From contig CALMSO010000057.1 of the NCBI GenBank assembly GCA_937872385.1, positions 112,166 through 176,165 on the forward strand: a stretch of 64,000 nucleotides of DNA, read 5' to 3'. Source of the DNA: an uncultured Saprospiraceae bacterium. Lineage in GTDB: Bacteria > Bacteroidota > Bacteroidia > Chitinophagales > Saprospiraceae. Below are positions 53,427 through 61,881 of the stretch, piece after piece; positions within the stretch are counted from its first letter, which is position 1; each line of letters begins with the position of its first letter. The notes beneath the pieces are model-generated. The model saw only the letters and a program-made list of their open reading frames with translations. It was not told where the DNA came from and made no database searches. The position numbers were made by a program, and so were the translations under genes.

Positions 53427-54420
53427 AAGCTGATGATTTTGTTTTGTTTATTTTGACGATAAATATTGCTCCAGGTAACGCCGGCAGCGCCAAATTTATT
53501 ATAAAAAGTCCGAACGTAGCCGCCAAGATACTCAGTTCATTCGCATCGAATTGTCCCCATACGAACAAGGCGATTTCAGCTCGGGCCAGCAGCGCGCCAA
53601 ATAGGGGCAGTGGGATACCGGTCTGTATTAAAAATATCGTAGCAATACTTGCAAATGCTGCCTCCGGAGGCAGGTCTATGCCCAAAAACAATAGCATGAG
53701 CCAGTATTGTGTGGCGTACGTAAGGTAGCGAGCGGTAGCCCAGCCTAAGGCACTCCAGCGCCAGCGTGGCGGACAGGCCCGCAGCAGAACTAACGAACGG
53801 CGCAGCTTTTTCCAGATACGTACCGGCACCACGGCCCGGATGCCCGGCAAAACATATTGCACCTGAAAAAAGCCAAAGATTAACGCTATGATAACAATCG
53901 CTACACCGACAGCGGACGCATATAAAAGATACGTCTGCCATGCCAAATGGTTGTATGCCAGCCACAGAAAACCGCCCAGCCCTCCGGCTATGAGTACAAT
54001 CAACTGACCGAAATTGCCCAATAAGGTGGCTACGACCATCTGCCAACGCTGTCCCGTAGGGCTTAGCAAGGCCCGACCGCCATATTCACCGAGGCGCTGT
54101 GGTGTGACGAGCGACAAAGCCACACCTGCCAGCACAGCCCGATACGCCTGCCTAAAGGACATCCGAGAAAAAACACGGGTAAACTGCCGCCATTTGAGGG
54201 TCTCGAATGCCCAATTGAGCGGCATCAGTGCCAGTGCAGTCAGTAGCCAGGGCCAGCGCGTCAGGTGCAGGCTTTGTTGCCATTGCCGCCAGAGGAGGTC
54301 GGCATCGGGCCGGGCGAAGACCTGCCAATAAAGTGCCGCCAATAATAGCAGTAGCAATGCTGCCTTGAGCGCTGGTAGCAGCCATCGGTAGTACCCAGAA
54401 ATTTTTGCAATTGCCTCCAT
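53407..54420 (-). CDS. Flippase-like membrane protein (LPG_synthase_TM/UPF0104 family)
   Basis: 337 residues from the ATG at 54420 (the frame can be read from a TTG at 54426). About eight to nine hydrophobic helices; the conserved region LKWRQFTRVFSRMSFRQAYRAVLAGVALSLVTPQRLGEYGGRALL matches the membrane part of lysylphosphatidylglycerol synthases and related flippase-like proteins. No catalytic synthase domain is attached, so lipid translocation is the likely role. Overlaps the DUF3108 gene by 20 nt. Confidence 0.8.
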   Translation of the reverse strand: MEAIAKISGYYRWLLPALKAALLLLLLAALYWQVFARPDADLLWRQWQQSLHLTRWPWLLTALALMPLNWAFETLKWRQFTRVFSRMSFRQAYRAVLAGVALSLVTPQRLGEYGGRALLSPTGQRWQMVVATLLGNFGQLIVLIAGGLGGFLWLAYNHLAWQTYLLYASAVGVAIVIIALIFGFFQVQYVLPGIRAVVPVRIWKKLRRSLVLLRACPPRWRWSALGWATARYLTYATQYWLMLLFLGIDLPPEAAFASIATIFLIQTGIPLPLFGALLARAEIALFVWGQFDANELSILAATFGLFIINLALPALPGAIFIVKINKTKSSAYEKINA

Positions 54421-54669
54421 GAACAATGTTTTGCCGCCAACGGGGTCAAAGACGCAGTGGCAGGTATTTTTGGGTCATCGGCGTTGAGGCAAGCGGATTA
54501 GTTTGTGTATAGTTAAAATAGCCAGATTGGGTTTGGCACTTAGTAGTTGTTAGTTATAAAAACTTGATTTTAAGCATTTTATGAGTGCGTTTTATTTTAG
54601 ATATTTTGAATTTACGCCATTTTTGTTACCACACCAATTTTAGCGGTGAACGGCAAACCGCAATAAATT

Positions 54670-55251
54670 TTACTCCGTCAGCCAGGTCACTTTCTCAGCA
54701 ATGGGGCGGCGTTTGGCTGGCAGCTCCGGCATATTGTGGTAGCCCATATAAAACAGCCCAAGGCAGCGTTCGCCCGCTTGTAGCCCAAAGAACGCATCTC
54801 CTTGCAGGGCCGCAGTAGGCGTACTCCAGTAGCTACCAATGCCATGCGCGGTGCAGGTCAGCCACATGTTTTGTACGGCACAAGCCACCGCAGCTATTTC
54901 TTCCCACTCTGGTATCCGGGTTTCAGGATCGCGTTGCATACAGATGGCAATGATAGCACCCGCACGCGTGGGGTTTTCCCGATTTTTCTGCCATACTTCT
55001 TCCGAAAAGCGCTCCGCCGGGGTATTGTTTTTATAAAAATCTGCCATGTATTCACCCAATCGTGTCAGTGCTGCGCCAGTCAGTACCTTGAACCGCCAAG
55101 GTTCCGTGAGCCGATGGGTAGGCGCGTGGTTGGCATTTTCTAACATGGTTTCTATGATGCTCTGCGAGATGGGCTGCGGCGTGTACATTTTCGGAAAAAC
55201 CGAGCGGCGGGTACGAATCAACTCGTTGGTCTGTTCTGGCGTCATTGACAT
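54670..55251 (-). CDS. Nitroreductase-family flavoprotein
   Basis: 193 residues. TNELIRTRRSVFPKMYTPQP near the start carries the FMN phosphate-binding RxRRS motif, and NHAPTHRLTEPWRFKVL and GIGSYWSTPTA complete the small (NfsB/YdjA-like) fold. It should reduce nitro or quinone compounds with NAD(P)H; the natural substrate is unknown. It stands alone on the minus strand. Confidence 0.88.
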   Translation of the reverse strand: MSMTPEQTNELIRTRRSVFPKMYTPQPISQSIIETMLENANHAPTHRLTEPWRFKVLTGAALTRLGEYMADFYKNNTPAERFSEEVWQKNRENPTRAGAIIAICMQRDPETRIPEWEEIAAVACAVQNMWLTCTAHGIGSYWSTPTAALQGDAFFGLQAGERCLGLFYMGYHNMPELPAKRRPIAEKVTWLTE

Positions 55252-55340
55252 GGCGTTTTTTTTCGTAAAGATAAGTCATTTTGTAGCAAAATACAATCTT
55301 TCATTTTTTTCAGAAAAATCTGAAAACTTGCTTTTTCGTA

Positions 55341-55348
55341 TAACTTTG
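55341..55348 (+). promoter_or_regulatory. -7 box of the 55374 gene
   Basis: TAACTTTG, 25 nt before the ATG; no TTG at the usual distance. Confidence 0.4.
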
Positions 55349-55373
55349 CCGCAAAAAATGGCGTTATATTGGT

Positions 55374-55868
55374 ATGAAACGGATACGCCACTTCTTTCAT
55401 TATTTTGACATCAGCGGACAGGGTTTGATGCTGTTCAGCTTGTTGCCTGCACTTGTCTTGTCCGACTCTTACACTAATTTTTATATCACGACTGTGCTCA
55501 CTATGGGTTCAATAGTTTGTTGGCAAATAGCCAGTGCTTTCGTGCGCTGTATGACCGGCAACGACCCCCTGAAAGGAATATATTTAGGCGTACTTTTATT
55601 ATACTTTGCCTCTATGTCGGTCTGGCATTACTATTTTTTTGTATGGCTGCCGCCAAAATTTGTTTTAGGGCCATTACTTTGGTTTAGCACACTCATTCCC
55701 CTTGTTGGCTCGGTATGGTATTTAAAGCAGTGTTTGGCACCGGCACAGCAAACTGAAGTAGAAGCACTACCCGCAGATGGCATCGTGCCCGACCAACTGG
55801 AGCTGCGGCCGCTGGAACGCCTTGAACGGAAACGAGCTAAATATGTGCTGCGACATGAAGGGTATTAG
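55374..55868 (+). CDS. Hypothetical four-helix membrane protein
   Basis: 164 residues with four hydrophobic segments (about 15-32, 38-56, 66-88, 95-116) and a charged cytoplasmic tail (LELRPLERLERKRAKYVLR). No family recognised. Parts (DISGQGLMLFSLLPALVL and CWQIASAF) resemble the protein encoded next at 56068, suggesting the two are related. Confidence 0.6.
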   Translation: MKRIRHFFHYFDISGQGLMLFSLLPALVLSDSYTNFYITTVLTMGSIVCWQIASAFVRCMTGNDPLKGIYLGVLLLYFASMSVWHYYFFVWLPPKFVLGPLLWFSTLIPLVGSVWYLKQCLAPAQQTEVEALPADGIVPDQLELRPLERLERKRAKYVLRHEGY

Positions 55869-55934
55869 TTCAAATAATTGATTATAAGCACTTTAAAAAC
55901 TATGGTGAATACCTGTAAAAACACTTCGATGGCT

Positions 55935-55966
55935 CATTGATGTTGATACACATATTTCATTATCTT
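55935..55966 (+). promoter_or_regulatory. Consensus promoter of the 56068 gene
   Basis: TTG (55935-55937), a 21-nt spacer and TATCTTTG (55959-55966) match the Bacteroidota promoter. The leader to the ATG at 56068 would be about 96 nt. Confidence 0.6.
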
Positions 55967-56067
55967 TGAAAAAAAATTGCAGCTGACCAAGCGACCGATT
56001 CTAAAAACGTATTTTTCCAAGCTGCCGGGGGCTGCATTTTTCCGACAAAACAAAAAACAGAAACCGT

Positions 56068-56430
56068 ATGATTTCACGATTCAGAATGAAAATAGACCTG
56101 CTGGGGCAGAGTGTATTGGTACTGGCAGTGGTGTTGCTACTTTGTTTGGCAGAAGGGGTGAGCTGGTCGGGCGGCATCCTGATTGCGCTGGCTATCTGGC
56201 AATTTATAAGCGCTGTGCACTTGTTCTATGTGTATAAGCACATTCGGCGGGTGCACTATCTGCGCACAGCGCTTATTTTGGCGGTGAGTTTGCCCATCTG
56301 GATAGAATTAATTGGCGTATTGGCTTACCTGCCGGTGGCGGGCGTGGTGCTCTGGTATTTCATCCAAACGGTGCGCGACACACTCACGGTGTATCGGCGG
56401 CCGCGCTCGTTTTGGGATTTGATTCAGTAG
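56068..56430 (+). CDS. Hypothetical four-helix membrane protein
   Basis: 120 residues with four hydrophobic segments filling most of the chain and a basic C-terminal end (TVYRRPRSFWDLIQ). A probable small paralogue of the 55374 protein (shared DLLGQSVLV and WQFISA patterns). It has its own consensus promoter, which supports it as a real gene. Its 3' end overlaps the convergent gene at 56384 by 47 nt. Confidence 0.6.
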   Translation: MISRFRMKIDLLGQSVLVLAVVLLLCLAEGVSWSGGILIALAIWQFISAVHLFYVYKHIRRVHYLRTALILAVSLPIWIELIGVLAYLPVAGVVLWYFIQTVRDTLTVYRRPRSFWDLIQ

Positions 56431-57196
56431 CTATGGGTTGCTCAGCTTGCGCTACCATTTTGTCAATTTCGATGTCGCCAAGTGGAATTTTATAGTAGGA
56501 AAAATGCAGATTAAAGACGGTTGAATAAGGGAGAACCAGAATACCTTTCAGTTCAAAAGGCTGGCGGCGGCCCTGCAAAAATCGCCTCGTCACTTTTGAC
56601 ATATACAACAAGTCCAAACCGCCGGTTTTTGACAGCCGATAGTCATTCAAAATACCGGTATAAATGATAGTGCCTTCGGGGCTGCTCACCATTGCATCCA
56701 CCAATATAAAATCCTTGTCTTTCGCTTCGCCCGGCATACGCGGGAAATCGAGAATTTCGCCGGTGACGATATAGTACCATTCGTTTTGAAAACGGAAAAG
56801 AGGATATTTTCGATCTAATTTTGATTTGCGCACTACAAATTTACTACCCAAACCCGCCACGATGGCAAAACCCCACAGGCACAGATTGTAAGCAAGAATC
56901 CGGTCGCCATAATTATTTAATACTCCAAAAGCTTCGAAAACCTCTGCCCGGCTGTTGCCGCCAGCCAGTAGCAGCCCAAACATCTGCCAGTCGAGCGTGT
57001 ACTGCCAGCTGTAGCGCATAACCTGCAGCCCGCACAAATGCAGCAGCAAACTCGGCATAAGAGTAGCCACAAATAGCTCGTAAGCAGTGGGTTTGAAATA
57101 TTGTTTGGAAAACTCGCCGGAATAGTAAAAACGCGAAAAAACAGCCCCCGGCAGCAGCAGGATGAAAATCAGAATAGTAGAAAACGGAATACTCAT
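56384..57196 (-). CDS. Membrane protein, possibly DUF6338-like
   Basis: 270 residues. Hydrophobic helices at about 5-22, 43-62 and 105-125 are followed by a soluble part with beta strands (EWYYIVTGEILDFPR, DFILVDAMVSSPEGTIIYTGILNDYRL, FELKGILVLPYSTVFNLHFSYYKI). This two-part layout resembles DUF6338 proteins, a family of unknown role; the match is by eye. The start overlaps the stop of the small gene at 57193 by 4 nt, so the two are translationally coupled. Confidence 0.6.
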   Translation of the reverse strand: MSIPFSTILIFILLLPGAVFSRFYYSGEFSKQYFKPTAYELFVATLMPSLLLHLCGLQVMRYSWQYTLDWQMFGLLLAGGNSRAEVFEAFGVLNNYGDRILAYNLCLWGFAIVAGLGSKFVVRKSKLDRKYPLFRFQNEWYYIVTGEILDFPRMPGEAKDKDFILVDAMVSSPEGTIIYTGILNDYRLSKTGGLDLLYMSKVTRRFLQGRRQPFELKGILVLPYSTVFNLHFSYYKIPLGDIEIDKMVAQAEQPIATESNPKTSAAADTP

Positions 57197-57414
57197 TTGC
57201 CGGGCTGTGCTTCGCCTACTCTTTTCACCACTAAGCCCCCAGCAGCAGGCGGCAGTCCGTTCCGCTCAGCACGAATTGCTTGCAAAAGCGCTTCGGTAGT
57301 GGCACGGTGCTCCAGTAGTTTCACAGTCTTTTTACTGCGTACTTCGGTACGTGTCTTGAACCAGCCTGCAAAGTTATCGAGCCAATCTTTCAAATTCGTT
57401 CCTTGATTTTTCAT
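57193..57414 (-). CDS. Small hypothetical protein coupled to the DUF6338-like gene
   Basis: 73 residues from the ATG at 57414. Basic and helical (LKDWLDNFAGWFKTRTEVRSKKTVKLLEHRATTEALLQAIRAE) with a Gly/Pro-rich tail. No signal or membrane segment. The 4-nt overlap with the next gene on the same strand supports its being real. Function unknown. Confidence 0.55.
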   Translation of the reverse strand: MKNQGTNLKDWLDNFAGWFKTRTEVRSKKTVKLLEHRATTEALLQAIRAERNGLPPAAGGLVVKRVGEAQPGK

Positions 57415-57529
57415 GTAATGGCAACTTTGGTATTTTCGTTTTAGGTGCAATTACAAAGATACGCCTGAAACCCCTCATTGTCAAGGTTTTTAACAAAAAT
57501 AAAACAGCTTTGCAATTTGTTTGAAAATA

Positions 57530-57549
57530 TTTTTAGATTAATCTAAAAA
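57530..57549. promoter_or_regulatory. 20-bp palindromic operator for the DtxR/MntR-type regulator
   Basis: A perfect inverted repeat of ten-base half-sites (TTTTTAGATT and its complement) lies 5 nt upstream of the -7 box TATCTTTG (57555-57562). The core TTAGATTAATCTAA resembles the AT-rich palindromes bound by DtxR/IdeR-type proteins. Its place over the -33 region predicts repression of the regulator-transporter operon by metal-bound regulator. Confidence 0.65.
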
Positions 57550-57554
57550 AATAA

Positions 57555-57562
57555 TATCTTTG
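57555..57562 (+). promoter_or_regulatory. -7 box of the mntR-like operon
   Basis: TATCTTTG, 22 nt before the ATG at 57585, directly after the palindrome. No consensus -33 TTG, as the palindrome occupies that place. Confidence 0.5.
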
Positions 57563-57584
57563 CTTTAGTATTTGTACAACACGT

Positions 57585-58250
57585 ATGGAAAATATTTCAC
57601 ACACCGAGGAAAATTACCTGAAAGCGATTTTTAAAATTGCCGAGCGGGAAGAAAAAGCGGCCAGCACCAATGCAATCTCCGCCGAAATGAGCACTTCGGC
57701 CGCATCGGTCACAGATATGCTCAAACGACTGTCGGAGAAAGGACTTATTCATTACGAAAAGTATAAAGGTGTAACCCTGACCGCCAATGGCGATAAAATA
57801 GCAAGGCATCTTATTCGCAAGCACCGCCTTTGGGAAGTTTTTCTGGTGGACAAGCTCGATTTCTCTTGGGATGAGGTGCACGATATGGCCGAGCAGTTGG
57901 AGCACATCCAAGCGCCGGAGCTGGTAGAGCGGCTCGATGCGTTTCTGGGCTTTCCGAAATTTGACCCGCACGGCGATCCCATCCCTGATGCTAAGGGCAA
58001 TTTTACTTTTCGCAAACAGTCACCCCTATTGGAAATGTCTATTGGAGATCAAGGAGTGGTGGTAGGCGTGCAAGATCATTCAACCGCTTTTTTGCAATAC
58101 CTCGACCGGCTGCGCTTAGTACTGGGCGCTAAAGTGCAACTTGTCGAACATTTTGAATACGACGAGTCGGTGAAAATTTTGCTGAACGGAGAGCAAGAGC
58201 AGATATTGTCAAAGAAAGTAGCGCAAAATCTTTTTATTCAAAAATCCTGA
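57585..58250 (+). CDS. mntR: DtxR-family metal-dependent repressor, MntR-like
   Basis: 221 residues. A winged helix (about 5-75; AISAEMSTSAASVTDMLKRLSEKGLI), a dimerisation/metal domain with HxxxE..H residues (His99, Glu103, His107) and FPKFDPHGDPIP, then a FeoA-like C-terminal domain. In iron regulators the Pro-His-Gly loop is preceded by Cys; Asp127 here is the manganese-type choice, so Mn2+ is the likely effector. It is 5 nt upstream of the binding-protein gene and probably autoregulated through the palindrome at 57530. Confidence 0.88.
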   Translation: MENISHTEENYLKAIFKIAEREEKAASTNAISAEMSTSAASVTDMLKRLSEKGLIHYEKYKGVTLTANGDKIARHLIRKHRLWEVFLVDKLDFSWDEVHDMAEQLEHIQAPELVERLDAFLGFPKFDPHGDPIPDAKGNFTFRKQSPLLEMSIGDQGVVVGVQDHSTAFLQYLDRLRLVLGAKVQLVEHFEYDESVKILLNGEQEQILSKKVAQNLFIQKS

Positions 58251-58255
58251 CGATT

Positions 58256-59287
58256 ATGTCAATGATTAAATATTTTATGCCAAGTATTTCTGATCGTGGC
58301 TGGCTCGCATTGGTTGCTATTTTGCTACTGGGGGGGGCAGCCCAAGCGCAGCCGAAGCCCCTGGTAGTAGCTACTGCCTCCATTTTCGCGGATATGGCCC
58401 AAAACATTGCGGGCGACGAGCTGGAAATTCGTAGTATTGTACCCATTGGCGGCGACCCCCACATCTACGAACCCACGCCTGGCGATGCTCGCCTGGTAGC
58501 TGGGGCGGATCTTATTCTACGCAACGGGCTGACTTTTGAAGGGTGGATCAACAAATTGATTGCCAATTCGGGCACCAAGGCTCGCACCGTCACCATTACC
58601 GAGGGGATTGCGCCTATTCAAAGTACACAATATAAAAATGCTACCGATCCACACGCTTGGATGGACGCGAGCTTGGGCCTGCGTTATCTCGAAAATATCA
58701 AAAATGCACTCGTGGACTTATATCCCGACGGCGCTCCAGTGTTCGAGTTTAATTATGAAGTGTACCGGCAGCAATTGGCGGATATGGATCGCTACATACA
58801 GGAGCAGATTTTGTCTATCCCGGAGCAGCAGCGTATTCTCATCACTTCGCACGATGCATTTCGCTATTATGGGCAGCGTTATGGTATTCGGGTAGAAGCG
58901 GTGCTCGGCACCTCTACCGATGCCGAAGCGCAAACATCTGATATCATCCGGCTCAGTCGCATCATTCAAGAGAGCGGCGTACCGGCTATTTTCGTGGAAA
59001 CGACCGTGAACCCTCGGCTTATTCAACAATTAGCGCGCGACAACAAGATTCGTATTGGGGGCAATTTGTACGCCGACTCCATCGGCGATGCGCAAAGTCC
59101 GGCACCTTCTTACCTCGATATGCTACAATACAACACCGATGCTATTGTAGCGGCGCTTACCCTTAGTGACAACACCGAGCCGCAGAAACCCGCAGATTCG
59201 CCGGGGACTACCCTGATATTTGGTATTATTTCGGGGGTGCTACTGCTGGGCGGTTTTTACCTCGTTTTCAAAAAATTGAATGGCTAA
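58256..59287 (+). CDS. Mn/Zn ABC transporter substrate-binding protein, membrane-tailed
   Basis: 343 residues. After a signal segment (LALVAILLLGGAAQAQ) the cluster A-I fold begins VVATASIFADMAQNIAG. The four metal ligands are visible: His in GGDPHIYEP, His in DPHAWMD, Glu in IFVETTVNP and Asp in YADSIGD, with no His-rich loop, which favours Mn over Zn. Unusually, the C-terminus adds a membrane helix (TLIFGIISGVLLLGGFYLVF) and a short basic end, which would tether the protein to a membrane. The ATPase gene follows after 72 nt. Confidence 0.88.
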   Translation: MSMIKYFMPSISDRGWLALVAILLLGGAAQAQPKPLVVATASIFADMAQNIAGDELEIRSIVPIGGDPHIYEPTPGDARLVAGADLILRNGLTFEGWINKLIANSGTKARTVTITEGIAPIQSTQYKNATDPHAWMDASLGLRYLENIKNALVDLYPDGAPVFEFNYEVYRQQLADMDRYIQEQILSIPEQQRILITSHDAFRYYGQRYGIRVEAVLGTSTDAEAQTSDIIRLSRIIQESGVPAIFVETTVNPRLIQQLARDNKIRIGGNLYADSIGDAQSPAPSYLDMLQYNTDAIVAALTLSDNTEPQKPADSPGTTLIFGIISGVLLLGGFYLVFKKLNG

Positions 59288-59359
59288 TTTTTGTAAAATC
59301 CTGATAGCCAATTTTTTAAAATAAAAAACAATGGGATTTTTTATTGAAATTCGTACAAA

Positions 59360-60103
59360 ATGACCACAGCAATTTCCGTGCGAGGCTTGTCAGTTTCTTA
59401 CGATCGCAAGCGCATTCTGAGCAATATTTACCTCAATCTTGAAGCAGGCTATATATATGGTGTGCTCGGCCCCAACGGCGCTGGCAAGTCCACACTTTTC
59501 AAGGCAATTCTCGGCTTGATTGAGCCGAATGCCGGCGAGATACGCATCGTCGGGCAGCCGATTGAAAAAATGCGCAAACAGGTGGTGTACGTACCGCAAG
59601 CAAGCGAAGTGGACTGGAATTTTCCGGCTACCGTACTGGATATTGTAATCATGGGGCGCTATCCACACAAAAAAATACTGCAACGCCTCGATGAGCAAGA
59701 CCGGGCCATTGCGCAGGCGGCGCTACAGGAAGTGGGCATCGAGCATTTACAGGCACGGCAGATTGGCGAGCTGTCGGGCGGGCAGCAGCAGCGGGTGTTT
59801 TTGGCGCGGGCGCTTTGCCAGCAGGCGGATATTCTTTTGCTCGACGAGCCTTTTGTAGGGGTGGACGCCACCACAGAAGAGCATATTATCGGTATCTTGC
59901 ATCGACTTGCGGAAAACGGCAAAACGATACTCGTGGTGCACCACGACCTGTCAACGGTTGGGCAGTATTTTGATAAAATTATCCTAATCAACCAGCGCTT
60001 GATTGCTGCTGGCGACGTGGCTACGGCCTTCACCCAAGAAAATATTGCGAAAGCATACAGCAGCCAATTGCCGGTTTTGCACCAAACAGGGCTGTTAGAG
60101 TGA
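59360..60103 (+). CDS. Mn/Zn ABC transporter ATP-binding protein
   Basis: 247 residues: Walker A GPNGAGKST, signature LSGGQQQRVFLARAL, Walker B ILLLDEPFVGVDATTEE and switch His in LVVHHDLSTV. It belongs to the MntB/ZnuC/TroB type by its neighbour. No permease gene follows; the next gene is ruvC, 36 nt on. The membrane subunit must be encoded elsewhere. Confidence 0.9.
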   Translation: MTTAISVRGLSVSYDRKRILSNIYLNLEAGYIYGVLGPNGAGKSTLFKAILGLIEPNAGEIRIVGQPIEKMRKQVVYVPQASEVDWNFPATVLDIVIMGRYPHKKILQRLDEQDRAIAQAALQEVGIEHLQARQIGELSGGQQQRVFLARALCQQADILLLDEPFVGVDATTEEHIIGILHRLAENGKTILVVHHDLSTVGQYFDKIILINQRLIAAGDVATAFTQENIAKAYSSQLPVLHQTGLLE

Positions 60104-60139
60104 TTTATATAGTAAGAAATTTGACAAAAATCGGTTTGT

Positions 60140-60703
60140 ATGGCGGAGCGAGCGACGACATATCGCATTCTGGGCGTGGACCCCGGCACCAATATTTTGG
60201 GCTATGGCATCATAGAGGTAGCCAACAAGCAAATGCAGTTGATAGACCTCGGTGTCTTGCATCTAAAAGCCGAAACCGAGCAACCGGAAAAGCTCCGGCA
60301 GATTTTTGAGCAGTTGCAGACCATTATCACCGAATTTCGGCCGGTAGAAATGGCTATTGAAGCGCCTTTCTATGGTAAAAATATCCAGTCAATGTTCAAG
60401 CTGGGGCGTGCCCAAGGCGTGGCCATCGCGGCGGCTATCACTAAAGGGCTGGTGGTGACGGAGTACTCACCCAAAAAAATAAAACAGGCTGTCACCGGCA
60501 ATGGCAATGCTGCCAAAGAGCAGGTGGCAGCCATGTTGGGCGTTACATTACAGGCCGACCTGAGTGAGCAATATTTCGACGCCACGGATGCGCTGGCTAC
60601 TGCTGTTTGTCATTATTATCAATCTACCAACCGGCTGGGCGCTGGCAAAAAAAGTAAGGATTGGAGCGCTTTCATCAAGGATAACCCTGGGCGCATCGGT
60701 TGA
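60140..60703 (+). CDS. ruvC: Crossover junction endodeoxyribonuclease RuvC
   Basis: 187 residues. The catalytic acids are recognisable: Asp in ILGVDPGTNILGYG, Glu in MAIEAPFYGKN, and Asp in DATDALATAVCHYY; GNGNAAKEQVAAML is the DNA-contact region. It resolves Holliday junctions. Convergent with the HIT gene, with an 8-nt gap and no visible terminator. Confidence 0.94.
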   Translation: MAERATTYRILGVDPGTNILGYGIIEVANKQMQLIDLGVLHLKAETEQPEKLRQIFEQLQTIITEFRPVEMAIEAPFYGKNIQSMFKLGRAQGVAIAAAITKGLVVTEYSPKKIKQAVTGNGNAAKEQVAAMLGVTLQADLSEQYFDATDALATAVCHYYQSTNRLGAGKKSKDWSAFIKDNPGRIG

Positions 60704-60711
60704 AAGCGGCC

Positions 60712-61110
60712 TCAACCCGCGTAGGCAGTGCGTATGCTTTCGGCAATGTCGGCGAGTTCCTCTTGCGAAAGCGAGAGAAAACCATTAGTAAAGCTCAAAT
60801 CGGCAATGGTATTGATCGGAATTAGGTGTACGTGCACGTGCGGCACTTCCAGCCCAATTACCGCCACGCCGATGCGCTCGCAAGGCACCACGGCCTGCAC
60901 GGCTTTAGCTACGCCCTTGGCAAACACCATCAAACCGCTCAGTAGGTCATCTTCCACATCGAAAATGTAGTCCACTTCTTTTTTGGTGATCACCAAGGTA
61001 TGTCCTTTGGCTACCGGGCGAATGTCGAGAAACGCCAAATAATCCTCTGTTTCTGCTATCTTGTGGCAAGGAATTTCGCCTTGCACGATTTTGCTGAAGA
61101 TGGAAGCCAT
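60712..61110 (-). CDS. HIT-family nucleotide hydrolase/transferase
   Basis: 132 residues with the histidine triad HVHVHLIP near residue 95 and the N-terminal IFSKIVQGEIPCHKIAETEDYLAFLDI. Members hydrolyse adenosine phosphoramidates or dinucleoside polyphosphates. It follows greA on the same strand after 92 nt. Confidence 0.92.
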   Translation of the reverse strand: MASIFSKIVQGEIPCHKIAETEDYLAFLDIRPVAKGHTLVITKKEVDYIFDVEDDLLSGLMVFAKGVAKAVQAVVPCERIGVAVIGLEVPHVHVHLIPINTIADLSFTNGFLSLSQEELADIAESIRTAYAG

Positions 61111-61202
61111 GATTTTTATCTGGTTGTCAACTTTTTTAAGGTTTGGTAATCAAATTTTTACATATTAAAATAGCGCTGATTTTTTCTGACTATAAACACG
61201 CA

Positions 61203-61676
61203 TCACACCCCAATGTCCAATACCTCGAACTCCATAGCTCCGCCGGGCGTGGTTACTTTTGCAATATCACCCACTACTTTACCCAGCAGCCCTTGCCCGA
61301 TGGGCGAATTGACCGAAATTTTGCCCGCCTTCAAATCGGCTTCTTGCTCAGACACTAACATGTACGCCATTTTCTTGCCGGTTTTTTTGTTTTTAATGGT
61401 CACTTTTGAAAAAACGGTCACCTTGGAAGTATCCAACTGGCTTTGGTCGAGGATGCGTGCATTGGACAATATTTTTTCCAAATCGTTGATTTTCAGCTCC
61501 AAAAGCCCTTGTTGTTCTTTGGCTGCATCGTATTCTGCATTTTCTGAAAGGTCGCCTTTTTCGCGGGCCTCAGCAATGGCTTTAGCCACTTCCTGCCGGC
61601 CGGTGGTTTTGAGTTCTTCCAGTTCCACCTTCAGCTTGTCGTAGCCTTCTTGAGTTAAATAGCTGTAATTTGCCAT
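61203..61676 (-). CDS. greA: Transcription elongation factor GreA
   Basis: 157 residues. The N-terminal coiled coil (YLTQEGYDKLKVELEELKTTGRQEVAKAIAEAREKGDLSENAEYDAAKEQQ) carries the tip acids in GDLSENAEYD, and the C-terminal domain ends with VNSPIGQGLLGKVVGDI. It stimulates transcript cleavage by stalled RNA polymerase. A 9-bp inverted repeat lies 31-52 nt upstream of the start. Confidence 0.94.
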   Translation of the reverse strand: MANYSYLTQEGYDKLKVELEELKTTGRQEVAKAIAEAREKGDLSENAEYDAAKEQQGLLELKINDLEKILSNARILDQSQLDTSKVTVFSKVTIKNKKTGKKMAYMLVSEQEADLKAGKISVNSPIGQGLLGKVVGDIAKVTTPGGAMEFEVLDIGV

Positions 61677-61706
61677 ATCTTGTTTTTTTAGTTGTAAAGC
61701 CTTTTA

Positions 61707-61728
61707 TTTCAAGAATGGGTTCTTGAAA
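61707..61728. repeat. Inverted repeat upstream of greA
   Basis: Perfect 9-bp arms TTTCAAGAA and TTCTTGAAA with a 4-nt loop, not followed by a T-run on the minus strand. It is therefore more likely an operator or leader hairpin than a terminator. Confidence 0.5.
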
Positions 61729-61835
61729 AAAAGTAAATAAATCGAATCTAAAATCGCTGAAAAACGGTTTTCGTAAGCTCGAAATCAGGAATTTTTGCAG
61801 CAATCGCCCACCCGGATGCAATATTGTATTTAGAT

Positions 61836-61881
61836 GGACTAAAAAGCAAGAACGCCTCCACACGGGAAACGTTCTTGCTTT
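61836..61881 (-). terminator. Terminator of the helical-repeat gene
   Basis: Perfect 12-bp arms (61843-61854 and 61870-61881, AAAGCAAGAACG and its complement) with a TTTTTAG tract on the minus strand. Confidence 0.8.

Noticed and set aside
55977..56237. 86-codon frame with TTG start just after the promoter at 55935-55966
   Set aside because: It overlaps the membrane-protein gene at 56068 in another frame and lacks the hydrophobic pattern; the 56068 frame is more protein-like.
61836..61881. Strong inverted repeat considered as a mobile-element end
   Set aside because: It lies just downstream of a gene with a T-tract on the correct strand, so it is an ordinary terminator.
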